From Clostridia bacterium (GTDB taxonomy: Bacteria > Bacillota > Clostridia > Oscillospirales > Acutalibacteraceae): a stretch of DNA of 33,773 nt. Below are positions 16,535 to 25,431 of this stretch, piece after piece. The stretch lies in contig JAFTRF010000082.1 of NCBI GenBank assembly GCA_017462405.1, forward strand, positions 1 to 33,773, written 5' to 3'. The notes under the pieces were generated by a model. It was not told the DNA's origin. It did no database searches and saw nothing but the letters and a program-made list of their open reading frames with translations. A program made the position numbers and the translations under genes. Positions within the stretch are counted from its first letter, which is position 1, and each line of letters starts with the position of its first letter.

Positions 16535-17532
16535 GCATCATCGTCCCGGTATACAAAACTGAAAAATATCTGGAGCGCTGTGTGACCAGTTTGCGGAATC
16601 AGACGCTTCGCGACATTGAAATTATTCTGGTTGACGACGGATCTCCCGACGATTGCCCTCAGCTGTGCGATGCATTCGCGGCAACAGACGAACGCATACG
16701 GGTCATCCACAAACCTAATGGTGGTGTCTCCACGGCACGAAACACCGGACTGGATGCCGCACAGGGCACATACATTACCTTTGTTGACAGCGATGATTTC
16801 ATAGAACTGGATATGTATGAGAAGATGCTGGCTGTCGCAGAAGAATATGACTGCGATGTGGTCATGTGTGATTGCGTGAAAGATTTCGTGGACCATAGCG
16901 AGGTTTATTCGCACAGCATCCGCAGTGGCTTCTATGATGAAGCGCAGCTGCGGGAAGAATATTATCCCCATCTGCTTATGATGGAAAATGTGGAATATCC
17001 GGCCACGATTTCTAATGTGACGATCCTGTGGCGAAGCACGCTGAATACGCCCAAACAGCGGTACCCGGTCGGGGTACGTTATTCGGAGGATTTGCTGTTC
17101 GGCGCGATGCTGTTGCGTCGGGCGAAGTCGTTCTATTACATGAAGGGCGAAGCCCTGTATCATTACATCATGAATCCGACCTCAGCCAGCCATACTTTTG
17201 TGGCAGATAAATGGCAGGATTATAAAGTGCTGTACGGAAAGCTGTGCGAAGCATTTGGCAACAATGACGCGTACGATTTTTCGGTTCAGTTGGACAAGTG
17301 TCTGCTGTTCTTTCTGTATAATACAATTGGTGAAATTTATGGCGCAGCATGGGACGAAAAAGAGAAGCGGCAGCGGATCCGGGCGATTTTGTCCTCGCCA
17401 GAGGTGCGGGAGATGTTCCGCCGGGTAAAAGTCGGGCGGCTGCCGGTTCCGGTGAAGCAAAGAATGATCACATTGCTCTACAAATATCGTGTCGGAACTG
17501 GATTGCTGATTAAGTATTATGAAAAAAAATAG
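16522..17532 (+). CDS. GT2-family glycosyltransferase
   Basis: The 336-residue product has IIVPVYKTEKYLERCV, DDGSPD at 38-43 and DSDD at 89-92, placing it in the EpsJ/WaaB-like group of family 2 enzymes that often build side chains. AAAGGAG (16507-16513) precedes the ATG, which lies within the end of the acyltransferase gene. It begins a run of five consecutive GT2 genes (16522-21356) that share the same opening motif, probably after repeated duplication or acquisition. Donor unknown. Confidence 0.88.
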   Translation: MPKLSIIVPVYKTEKYLERCVTSLRNQTLRDIEIILVDDGSPDDCPQLCDAFAATDERIRVIHKPNGGVSTARNTGLDAAQGTYITFVDSDDFIELDMYEKMLAVAEEYDCDVVMCDCVKDFVDHSEVYSHSIRSGFYDEAQLREEYYPHLLMMENVEYPATISNVTILWRSTLNTPKQRYPVGVRYSEDLLFGAMLLRRAKSFYYMKGEALYHYIMNPTSASHTFVADKWQDYKVLYGKLCEAFGNNDAYDFSVQLDKCLLFFLYNTIGEIYGAAWDEKEKRQRIRAILSSPEVREMFRRVKVGRLPVPVKQRMITLLYKYRVGTGLLIKYYEKK

Positions 17533-18502
17533 TATTTTGCAAAAGTTGGAAGACCAGCCGCTGATTTCTGTCATTGTTCCGGTCTACAATGTGGAGCAAT
17601 ATCTGCATCGCTGTGTAGACAGTATTCGAATACAGACCTATACCAATCTGGAAATCATTCTGGTGGATGATGGTAGCCCCGACCGATGCGGTGAAATTTG
17701 CGATGAATATGCGGCACAAGATAGCCGGGTGAAAGTAATTCATCAGGAAAATGGCGGACTCAGTGCGGCACGGAATGCGGGACTGGATGCCTGTACCGGG
17801 GAATACGTTGCGTTTGTTGACAGCGATGATTATATCATGCCGGAAATGTATGCAACGATGATAGATGAACTTCTGAAACAGAATGTAGACATCTGTATTT
17901 GTCAATGGCAATATGAATTTGCGGATGGGCGACAGGTTGTGGATGCACCTTATGTGAATAAGGAACTCGTAGAAAAAATGACATCCAGCGAATTTGCAAG
18001 ATTTATGTTTAAGGGGGCTTATGAAAACGGGGTAGTTATTGCCGCATGGAATAAATTGTATAAACGCCATATCTTTGATGAAATTCGCTTTACTGGACGG
18101 TATATGGAGGATGATGCAATTCATTCCCGAATTTTTAGCGAAAATTTTGATGTATATGTGGTCAGGCAGCAATTTTATATATATACGGAAAATGTTGCGG
18201 GGCTTACGCATCAGGCGTTTCGTCCGGAATCACTTCGCATGCTGGATATTATGTCGGCGCGCGTAGAACTTTTTCATACTGACAAATTTATGGTACGAGA
18301 GGCAAAGCGGACATATTGCAATCTTTATATAGAATATTATTACAAAGCAAAAAGTGCAGATATTTCCATGCCATCGCGTAATATGCTCAGAAAATATACA
18401 CGCGACTTGGTATGTACAAAATCCTGTAATGTGAAATTTTTTGTTCGTATGATATTATTTATGATGAGCCCTATGCTCTATCAGAAACTAACAAGTAGGT
18501 AA
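17519..18502 (+). CDS. GT2-family glycosyltransferase
   Basis: The 327-residue product has ISVIVPVYNVEQYLHRCV, DDGSPD at 50-55 and DSDD at 101-104. It has about a 12-residue N-terminal extension compared with its neighbours. The second half of the gene (after ~18000) is clearly AT-rich, unlike the preceding gene. It overlaps the upstream gene by 14 bases and has no clear Shine-Dalgarno sequence, so it probably relies on coupled translation. Donor unknown. Confidence 0.86.
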   Translation: MKKNSILQKLEDQPLISVIVPVYNVEQYLHRCVDSIRIQTYTNLEIILVDDGSPDRCGEICDEYAAQDSRVKVIHQENGGLSAARNAGLDACTGEYVAFVDSDDYIMPEMYATMIDELLKQNVDICICQWQYEFADGRQVVDAPYVNKELVEKMTSSEFARFMFKGAYENGVVIAAWNKLYKRHIFDEIRFTGRYMEDDAIHSRIFSENFDVYVVRQQFYIYTENVAGLTHQAFRPESLRMLDIMSARVELFHTDKFMVREAKRTYCNLYIEYYYKAKSADISMPSRNMLRKYTRDLVCTKSCNVKFFVRMILFMMSPMLYQKLTSR

Positions 18503-18509
18503 TGAAATT

Positions 18510-19514
18510 ATGAAACTCTCCATCATCATCCCCGTCTATAACAAAATACGTTATCTAGCCACTCTGCTGCGTCAGGTACAGACCCAAACCTTTACCGACT
18601 ACGAATGCCTGCTGATTGACGACGGCTCTATTGACGGTTCCGGCGCAGTCTGCGACGAATTCGCCGCACAGGATGCACGTTTCCGGGTATTTCACATCCC
18701 TAACGGTGGTGTGTCCCATGCACGCAACGTCGGATTGGACGCGGCGCAAGGAAATTACGTCACCTTTATTGATGCGGATGATGGCGTGAAGCCAGATTAT
18801 CTCGAACGGTTGCTCCGCTGTATAGAAGAAAGCGGTGCTGATCTGGTCATCAGCGGCTATGAGAAAGTTGCAGATGATGGACATACGCTGCAAATTGTAA
18901 TGCCAGACCGGTCCGGTATCGTGTATTTTTCGGAGTTGCTGCCGGATTTTGCCCGAACGCAGTTGAAAACAGGGGAATATGGATATTGCTGGGCAAAAAT
19001 GTTCCCCCGTCAATTGGTGAAAAATATCCGCTTCGATGAAGGGCTGAAGCTGGCCGAGGACTTTGATTTTTATCTGCATTTGTATGCGATTGTGGATACG
19101 GTCTGTCTCGATGGAACAGCCGGATACCGGTATCTGCAGGATGCGGAAAATTCTACCGGAAATACCGCCAGCGAAAAAATTGATTATCTGGCGCAGCTGC
19201 GGATTTATCTGCATTATCGTGAAATGCTGCAAAAGCGGGAGGCATATATGGGTGAAAACAGAACGATTGTCGAAGGCCGGTTATCGGACTACGCATATTT
19301 CGTGCTGTTTCATACGCCGCTGCCACAGTACAAAGAGCGATTTGAGCAGTTGAAACACCTCTGCCACGAACATGAGATTCCGTTGACCGGCACGAAACTC
19401 CTGCGCAAATGGCTGTTTTGTTGTTTGCGAAATCATCAGCATCAGGCCGCTGAGATGACGATGCGCCTGTATCGTGCGGCCCGGCGGCAGCGGAATGGAG
19501 GAAAAGAAACATGA
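18510..19514 (+). CDS. GT2-family glycosyltransferase
   Basis: The 334-residue product has LSIIIPVYNKIRYLATLL, DDGSID at 37-42 (the usual Thr is Ile) and DADD at 88-91. It is a GT-A family 2 enzyme of the same group as the preceding two. The start lies 7 bp after the upstream stop with only a weak ribosome binding site. The stop overlaps the next start as ATGA. Donor unknown. Confidence 0.86.
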   Translation: MKLSIIIPVYNKIRYLATLLRQVQTQTFTDYECLLIDDGSIDGSGAVCDEFAAQDARFRVFHIPNGGVSHARNVGLDAAQGNYVTFIDADDGVKPDYLERLLRCIEESGADLVISGYEKVADDGHTLQIVMPDRSGIVYFSELLPDFARTQLKTGEYGYCWAKMFPRQLVKNIRFDEGLKLAEDFDFYLHLYAIVDTVCLDGTAGYRYLQDAENSTGNTASEKIDYLAQLRIYLHYREMLQKREAYMGENRTIVEGRLSDYAYFVLFHTPLPQYKERFEQLKHLCHEHEIPLTGTKLLRKWLFCCLRNHQHQAAEMTMRLYRAARRQRNGGKET

Positions 19515-20413
19515 CTCCGACGTTTACTGTTTTTACACCAACCTATAATCGTGCCTATATATTGCCGAAACTCTATGAGTCCCTTTGCGCCCAGACGCAT
19601 AAAGATTTTGAATGGCTGATCGTGGATGACGGTTCAACGGATGAAACTGAAGCGCTGATTCTGTTGTGGCAGAAAAACGTAAATGGCTTCGAAATCTGTT
19701 ATACCAAAAAAGAAAACGGCGGGAAACCGCGGGCTATCAACACAGGAGTTGTGTTGGCGCGAGGCGAATATTTCTTTATGGTGGATTCTGACGATTACCT
19801 GAAGCCGGATGCAGTAGAGAAGATGGCAAAATGGGTGGAGGAAATCAAAGAATGTGAAAATTTCATTGGCGTAGGTGCGGCAAAAGGATATCCTGACGGA
19901 ACCTATTTAAAAGGTATGCCGCCGATGGTTAACGAAGACGGGTTTGTGGATGCCACGAATCTGGAACGAAATTTGTACAATCTCGATGCAGATATGTGCG
20001 AAGCCTATCGTACAGAAATTTTCAGAAAATTCCCGATGGCGGAGTGGCCCGGAGAAAAATTTGCACCGGAGCAGATTGCGTTGAATGAAATTGCACTGGC
20101 CGGATATAAGCTCCGCTGGCATCCAGATATCGTCTATATCTGCGACTATCTTGAGGATGGCTTGACCAAAGGCAGTCGCCAATTGGAAAAAAATAATCCA
20201 ATGGGTTATGCTATGATGTACAATCACATGCTCCGATATGGATATGGCCCGAAAAGAAAATTTCGCTGTGCGTGTCAGGCAATCGCACTTGCAGTATACG
20301 GAAAGCATCCGGAATATCTGCTGCAAATGAACAGCAAATGGTATGTGCTGCTGGCACTGCCGTTTGGGTTGGTATTGGCGGTGCGACGGGCGCTTCAATT
20401 CAGAAAGGTGTAA
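19511..20413 (+). CDS. GT2-family glycosyltransferase
   Basis: The 300-residue product has TVFTPTYNRAYILPKLYESL, DDGSTD at 39-44 and DSDD at 92-95. It looks like a paralogue of the protein at 11626, with a similar length and the same opening motif. It ends in a hydrophobic, basic segment (LPFGLVLAVRRALQFRKV) that may associate with the membrane. GGAGG (19497-19501) supports the start. Donor unknown. Confidence 0.87.
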   Translation: MTPTFTVFTPTYNRAYILPKLYESLCAQTHKDFEWLIVDDGSTDETEALILLWQKNVNGFEICYTKKENGGKPRAINTGVVLARGEYFFMVDSDDYLKPDAVEKMAKWVEEIKECENFIGVGAAKGYPDGTYLKGMPPMVNEDGFVDATNLERNLYNLDADMCEAYRTEIFRKFPMAEWPGEKFAPEQIALNEIALAGYKLRWHPDIVYICDYLEDGLTKGSRQLEKNNPMGYAMMYNHMLRYGYGPKRKFRCACQAIALAVYGKHPEYLLQMNSKWYVLLALPFGLVLAVRRALQFRKV

Positions 20414-20414
20414 C

Positions 20415-21356
20415 ATGATTTCTGTTATCATCCCTGTTTACAACGCAGAACAATATCTTGCGCATACCATTGCATGTCTGCAAGCGCAGACCTATACGGA
20501 CTTTGAAGTTCTGCTGGTCAATGACGGCAGCACAGACCATTCCTTACAAATCTGTGCCGAAGCGTCCGGAACAGACGTACGATTCCAGGTGCTTTCGCAG
20601 GAAAATCAAGGCGTCTCGGCCGCAAGAAACAACGGCCTTGCACACAGCAAAGGGACATACGTGACCTTTCTGGATGCGGATGACAGCATCCCGGACAATT
20701 ACCTCGAAATGTTATACCGGACATTGACGGACAGCGGCTGTGCGATGGCGGTGTGCGACGTCGTGGTAATCGACAACGGCACAGAAACCACCCGGTTTAC
20801 CTTGCCGACTCAGCGGCTGACACAGCAGCAGGCGATGAATGCACTGCTGACACGGCAGGGAATCAATTCCGGACCATATGCCAAGCTGTTCCGGAAAGAA
20901 TTGCTGGACGGCATTGCGTTTCCGGCACTGAAAGCATACGAAGATATCTTGTTTGTGGCGGAGGCTATGTGCCGGTGCGCAGAGGTTGCTGTAACCGACC
21001 GGACGGAGTACCGCTACATCCAGAATACGGGCAGTGCAATGAATTCATTTGCGAAAATGCCTTCCGGGGATATTGTCACGGCATCGGACAAGCTGATGGA
21101 TTTTATTGAGGCAAGAACTGATCTGAATCCGCGCTGTTTGTATATTACTGCATCACATCTGATGCAGTATGCACTTCCGCTTGCACAGCGTGAAGGGTCA
21201 GAAGCGAAGGCGTTTGTTACGGCGGCCCGGACGGTATATGCGCGTCACAGCCGGAGTATCCGGCACTGTGCGGCATTCCCGTGGAAAGAAAAAATCGTGT
21301 ACTTACTATTTGCACATGGTTGGTTATATCATGATAGAAAAATCAGAAGGGTATGA
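20415..21356 (+). CDS. GT2-family glycosyltransferase
   Basis: The 313-residue product has MISVIIPVYNAEQYLAHTI, NDGSTD at 36-41 (first Asp replaced by Asn, common in the family) and DADD at 87-90. The ATG at 20415 follows AAAGGTG and lies one base after the upstream stop; the frame is open further upstream but without a ribosome binding site. It is the last of five consecutive GT2 genes. Donor unknown. Confidence 0.86.
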   Translation: MISVIIPVYNAEQYLAHTIACLQAQTYTDFEVLLVNDGSTDHSLQICAEASGTDVRFQVLSQENQGVSAARNNGLAHSKGTYVTFLDADDSIPDNYLEMLYRTLTDSGCAMAVCDVVVIDNGTETTRFTLPTQRLTQQQAMNALLTRQGINSGPYAKLFRKELLDGIAFPALKAYEDILFVAEAMCRCAEVAVTDRTEYRYIQNTGSAMNSFAKMPSGDIVTASDKLMDFIEARTDLNPRCLYITASHLMQYALPLAQREGSEAKAFVTAARTVYARHSRSIRHCAAFPWKEKIVYLLFAHGWLYHDRKIRRV

Positions 21357-21362
21357 TTGCGA

Positions 21363-22520
21363 ATGAGCCGGATATTTTTATACGCCCACGGCGGCAGCGG
21401 CAACCATGGCTGCGAAGCCATTGTGCGCGCAACAGGCCAGCTGTTGAGCGGGCATGAACTGAAGCTGATTTCGGCCAATCCAGAAGAAGACCGGAAGTAC
21501 GGTCTGGCGGATGTAGCGGAGCTGATTCAGGATAAAAACGAGCCAGCCCGCTTGTCGCTGGATTTCGTGAAGGCCTATGCCGCGCTGAAGCTGCGGAAAG
21601 ACTTCATCCCGATGGAGAAACTGCAATACAAGACTGCCTTTGACCGGATGGGCAAAAACGACATTGCCTTGTCCATCGGCGGTGACAACTACTGCTATGC
21701 GGATGTTTACAAATACACCATGTTCCATGAAATTGCCAAAGCCCGTGGCGCAAAAACGGTGCTGTGGGGATGCTCTGTGGAACCGGATGTGGCGGCTCAG
21801 CCGGAGATTGCAGCAGATCTGGCAAAATACGACCGGATTACGGCGCGGGAAAGCATCAGCTATGAAGCATTGAAGGCGGTCAACCCCAACACGGTGCTGG
21901 TAGCAGACCCAGCATTTGTGCTGGAAGCCAGCGCATGTGCATTGCCGGAGGGCTTTGTACCCGGACAGACCGTGGGCATCAATCTCAGCCCGATGGCTAT
22001 GGAACGGGAGTCCGTGCCGGGGATGGCATTCACAAACTACAAAAATCTGATTGAATGGATCATTCAGAATACGCACTTGCAGGTGGCACTGATTCCGCAC
22101 GTGGTGTGGGCAAGCGGTGATGACCGGGTGCCGCTGCAGCGGCTGCATGAATGCTTCGCAGATACCGGACGGGTGTGCATGGTGACGGACCGGAATTGCA
22201 TGGAGTTGAAGTATATCATTTCGAAGTGCCGGTTCTTTATCGGTGCCCGTACCCATTCCACCATTGCGGCCTATTCTTCGTGCGTACCGACGCTGGTACT
22301 GGGGTATTCGGTGAAATCCAGAGGGATTGCGCGGGATATCTTCGGCACGGAGGAAGGGTATGTGATCCCGGTACAGAAGCTGAAAGGCAAGCATGCGCTG
22401 GCGGCGGCCTTTGCAGGGATGATTTGCCGGGAGGACGACATCCGGAAACATCTGACGGATGTGATGCCGGAGTACCTGCAGCGGGCGCAGACGGCGGCGG
22501 TTATTGCGGGGTTGGAGTAA
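21363..22520 (+). CDS. Polysaccharide pyruvyltransferase family protein
   Basis: The 385-residue product carries the polysaccharide pyruvyltransferase fold, with HGGSGNHGCEAIV at the N-terminus (about 9-21), SIGGDNY near 104-110 and the C-terminal GARTHSTIAAYSSCVPTLVLGYS region. Family members use phosphoenolpyruvate to put a pyruvyl ketal on a sugar, giving negative charge and often a site for S-layer-type protein binding. The ATG at 21363 was chosen over a TTG at 21357. The gene lies 6 bp after the last GT2 gene. Some relatives in gut bacteria are of uncertain activity. Confidence 0.85.
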   Translation: MSRIFLYAHGGSGNHGCEAIVRATGQLLSGHELKLISANPEEDRKYGLADVAELIQDKNEPARLSLDFVKAYAALKLRKDFIPMEKLQYKTAFDRMGKNDIALSIGGDNYCYADVYKYTMFHEIAKARGAKTVLWGCSVEPDVAAQPEIAADLAKYDRITARESISYEALKAVNPNTVLVADPAFVLEASACALPEGFVPGQTVGINLSPMAMERESVPGMAFTNYKNLIEWIIQNTHLQVALIPHVVWASGDDRVPLQRLHECFADTGRVCMVTDRNCMELKYIISKCRFFIGARTHSTIAAYSSCVPTLVLGYSVKSRGIARDIFGTEEGYVIPVQKLKGKHALAAAFAGMICREDDIRKHLTDVMPEYLQRAQTAAVIAGLE

Positions 22521-22523
22521 ATC

Positions 22524-24050
22524 ATGAAACAAAATCAGCTTAAAGCAGGCGCAATTATTTCATACATCAATTTGCTGATCGGAAGTATTCTCCCTTTTAT
22601 TTATACACCGATTATGCTCCGTATGTTGGGACAGGCCGAATATGGATTGTACGGCATTGCAGGATCTGTTATGGGCTATATTGGCCTACTGAACTTTGGT
22701 ATTGGAGGTACAATTGTCCGCTATCTGTCGAAATATCGCGCAGAAGGAAACCGCGAACAAGAGGCACGGGTTGCAGGATTGTTTATTAAAATATATACCG
22801 TAACATGCATCTTGATTTTGATTGCCGGGTGTATTTGTACAGCGAATGTACAGATTTTTGACCGGTCATTAACGGTACAAGAATTGGAGACATTACGGGT
22901 TCTTGTCCTTTTGATGACATTAAACACAGCTCTTTTTTTACCCTTCAGTGTCTTTAATTCTATTGTGATTGCATACGAGCGATACATTTTTAATAAATTG
23001 GTGAGTGCTATATCCACAATCGTGGCACCAATGTTAAATCTGGCATTGCTGTTCTGTGGTTTTGGTTCGGTAGGATTGGTTATCAGTTCGACAATCATGC
23101 ATGTGATCACCTACGGAATTTATACCTACTATGCATTATGTGTATTAAAAGTGCGTCCAAGTTTTCAAAAAGCGGAACAGGGACTTTTAGGAGAAATTCT
23201 GCGTTTTTCGGCATTTGTTTTTCTTGCAAGTATTGTCGATGTACTGTATTGGACAACGGATAAATTAATTATTGGTTGGGCAAAAGGTACAGAAGCAACG
23301 GCGGTCTATAATATTGGTGCATCATTCAATGGATATATTACAGCAATTTCTTCTGCAATCAGTGGATTATTGGTGCCCAAATTAACCAAGATGGTTGTGG
23401 AGCATGCCCCTAAAACAGAATTTACAAGAATATTTGTAAAGATAGGGCGACTGCAATTTATTCTTATTTCCTTTATTGTATCAGCTTTTGTTGCATTTGG
23501 ACGCCAGTTTATTTCACTTTGGGCGGGTCCGGAATATAGCGAGGCATATTATGTTGCTTTGTTTGTGATGATTCCCGTAACCGTCCCACTGATTCAAAAT
23601 ACCGGACTCAATATCTTGTACGCATTGAATAAGCATAAATTCCGATCCGTTGTATATTCGCTGGTAGCGATACTGAATGTTTTGCTGACCTTTTGGTGGG
23701 TGGAATCCAATGGTATTATTGGGGCCGCAATGGCAACATGTCTGGCATATGTACTCGGCAATATATTGATTATCAACTGGTATTATCATCGGAAAATAGG
23801 CATTGACATTCCATTGTTCTGGAAGAATATTTTGAAAATGAGTCCGGTAATGGTAATTATGGGAACGGCAGCTTTCTTTGTATTGGATGCATTTTCTGTT
23901 GACAGCTGGGCGATTTTTTTCACAGCAGCAGGCATATATACGATAGTGTATGCGATATTGTCGTATTGCTTCATGATGAATGACTATGAAAGGGATATCA
24001 TTAAGACCCCGGTATTGAAGATACTCAGAAAATTCAGGCTTATTCATTGA
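22524..24050 (+). CDS. Wzx-type flippase of the MOP superfamily
   Basis: The 508-residue product has about 12-14 membrane spans and the N-terminal pattern of Wzx/RfbX flippases (AGAIISYINLLIGSILPFIYTPIMLRMLGQAEYGLYGIA). Such proteins move undecaprenyl-linked repeat units across the membrane for polymerisation. GGAG at 22514-22517, just before the previous stop, is its ribosome binding site. Like the acyltransferase, the gene is markedly AT-rich against its neighbours, a common pattern for serotype-specific Wzx and Wzy genes. Confidence 0.9.
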   Translation: MKQNQLKAGAIISYINLLIGSILPFIYTPIMLRMLGQAEYGLYGIAGSVMGYIGLLNFGIGGTIVRYLSKYRAEGNREQEARVAGLFIKIYTVTCILILIAGCICTANVQIFDRSLTVQELETLRVLVLLMTLNTALFLPFSVFNSIVIAYERYIFNKLVSAISTIVAPMLNLALLFCGFGSVGLVISSTIMHVITYGIYTYYALCVLKVRPSFQKAEQGLLGEILRFSAFVFLASIVDVLYWTTDKLIIGWAKGTEATAVYNIGASFNGYITAISSAISGLLVPKLTKMVVEHAPKTEFTRIFVKIGRLQFILISFIVSAFVAFGRQFISLWAGPEYSEAYYVALFVMIPVTVPLIQNTGLNILYALNKHKFRSVVYSLVAILNVLLTFWWVESNGIIGAAMATCLAYVLGNILIINWYYHRKIGIDIPLFWKNILKMSPVMVIMGTAAFFVLDAFSVDSWAIFFTAAGIYTIVYAILSYCFMMNDYERDIIKTPVLKILRKFRLIH

Positions 24051-24062
24051 TGGAGTGAAAAT

Positions 24063-25229
24063 ATGAAAATATTATGTGCCATGGATATCTGCACTGGCTG
24101 TGGTGCGTGTGCGCAGATCTGCCCGAAAAAATGCATTGATATGATACCGGATGCCGAAGGTTTTTTGCGTCCGGTCATCCGGGAGGCGGAGTGTATTCAT
24201 TGCGGGCGATGCCGGAAAGTCTGTCCGCTCTGTACACCGCAGAGCAAACCGGATACGCAACCCGTTGCCTATGCTGCCATCAATACCGACGAAACTACAC
24301 GAATGAACAGCACCTCCGGTGGGGTATTTACCCTGCTGTGCCAATGGGTGCTGGAGCGGGGGGGTGTGGTGTTCGGCGCCGCGTACGATGTGGATTTCCG
24401 GGTGATGCATTGCCGTGTGGATAACTTGTCGGATCTGCATCGTCTTCGTGGTGCCAAATATGCGCAAAGCCGTATCGGAGAGACGTTCGCCGAAGCAAAA
24501 CAACTCCTGCGGTCGGGCCGGTATGTGCTGTTTTCCGGTACACCGTGCCAGATCGGCGGATTGCGCAGTTATCTGGGACGCGAAGAAGAACGGTTGATTC
24601 TGGTGGATCTGATTTGTCACGGTGCGCCATCACCGAAGGTCTGGCAGCATTACATTGACCATCGGTGTGATCGGGATGCGTCCGGTCAGCGGCCGGAACA
24701 AATCAACCTCCGGAGTAAAGTGACCGGATGGCCACGCTATTCCATCCGGTTTGAATATCCGGATGGAACAGTGTACTCTGCGCCCAACGGACAGGATCCG
24801 TATTTGAAGGGATTTATTGCAGATCTGTATCTGCGCCCCTCGTGCTATGCGTGTGCGTTCAAAGGAATGGCACGTGCAAGCGACTTTACCTTGGGTGATT
24901 ACTGGGGTGTCTGGGGACAGATGCCGGAATATCATGACGGCAAGGGAACGTCGCTGGTGCTTCTGCACACCGGAAAAGCAAAAACTCTTTGGGCGGAATT
25001 GTCGTCCCGGATGAAATATGGCGAAGCGCCGGTTTCGGCTGCCATCGGGGGAAATCCGTCTGCGGTGACTTCTGCACCGTACAATGAGCGGCGTGCGCAA
25101 TTCTTCTGCAGATATGAAGCGGAGGATTTTGAAGCGCTGGTAGAGGAACTTTGCCCACCACCGGTGGAGCAAAAGCCATCATTGGTACGGCGGATTGTCC
25201 GAAAGGTGCGTAGGATGCTGAAACGGTAA
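24063..25229 (+). CDS. FrhB-like protein: two 4Fe-4S clusters plus coenzyme F420 hydrogenase/dehydrogenase beta-subunit domain
   Basis: The 388-residue product begins with two ferredoxin-type motifs, C10-x2-C13-x2-C16-x3-C20-P and C44-x2-C47-x2-C50-x3-C54-P, enough for two 4Fe-4S clusters. It continues with the FrhB N- and C-terminal domains: TSGGVFTLLCQWVLERGGVVFGAAYD near 82-107, FSGTPCQIGGLRSYL, LVDLICHGAPSPKVW, and YACAFKGMARASDFTLGDYWG. Members of this group recur in polysaccharide operons of anaerobic gut bacteria together with pyruvyltransferases, but their reaction is unknown; there is no other sign of F420 here. GGAG at 24053-24056 supports the start. It is the last gene before the operon terminator. 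Confidence 0.85.
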   Translation: MKILCAMDICTGCGACAQICPKKCIDMIPDAEGFLRPVIREAECIHCGRCRKVCPLCTPQSKPDTQPVAYAAINTDETTRMNSTSGGVFTLLCQWVLERGGVVFGAAYDVDFRVMHCRVDNLSDLHRLRGAKYAQSRIGETFAEAKQLLRSGRYVLFSGTPCQIGGLRSYLGREEERLILVDLICHGAPSPKVWQHYIDHRCDRDASGQRPEQINLRSKVTGWPRYSIRFEYPDGTVYSAPNGQDPYLKGFIADLYLRPSCYACAFKGMARASDFTLGDYWGVWGQMPEYHDGKGTSLVLLHTGKAKTLWAELSSRMKYGEAPVSAAIGGNPSAVTSAPYNERRAQFFCRYEAEDFEALVEELCPPPVEQKPSLVRRIVRKVRRMLKR

Positions 25230-25236
25230 ATATCAG

Positions 25237-25308
25237 GTGTGCCGCTTCCGGTACACAAGGGAAATTTAAAGATTTTTTCGCCGCCCGCTGATCCGGGCGG
25301 CATTTTTT
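25237..25308 (+). terminator. Double-hairpin terminator of the exopolysaccharide operon
   Basis: A first 8-bp stem with a CTTC loop (25237-25244 with 25249-25256) follows the last stop codon. The second stem (GCCGCCCG at 25280-25287, CGGGCGGC at 25294-25301) closes a six-base loop and leads into six Ts at 25303-25308, a typical intrinsic terminator. It separates the biosynthesis genes from the Ig-like/BY-kinase unit. Confidence 0.85.
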
Positions 25309-25326
25309 GATCCGTTTCATCCATGG

Positions 25327-25355
25327 TTGACATCCCGGCGGAATTGTGCTATGCT
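25327..25355 (+). promoter_or_regulatory. Sigma-A promoter of the Ig-like/BY-kinase unit
   Basis: TTGACA (25327-25332) and TATGCT (25350-25355) are 17 bp apart. An inverted repeat ATTGT (25343-25347) and ACAAT (25359-25363) spans the -10 box and could be an operator. The ~70-nt leader holds an imperfect hairpin from 25381 to about 25413 (arms beginning GGCT and ending AAGCC). The promoter lets the kinase genes be expressed apart from the 20-kb operon. Confidence 0.65.
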
Positions 25356-25431
25356 AATACAATCATTATCATGCGAAAATAGGCTCATCTGCCGGATACG
25401 GCAGAGATAAGCCGGAACGGAGAAGAAGCGT

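Noticed and set aside
25360-25431. Possible c-di-GMP or other riboswitch before the Ig-like gene
   Set aside because: The leader is too short and lacks the conserved GEMM sequence elements; only one imperfect hairpin is visible.
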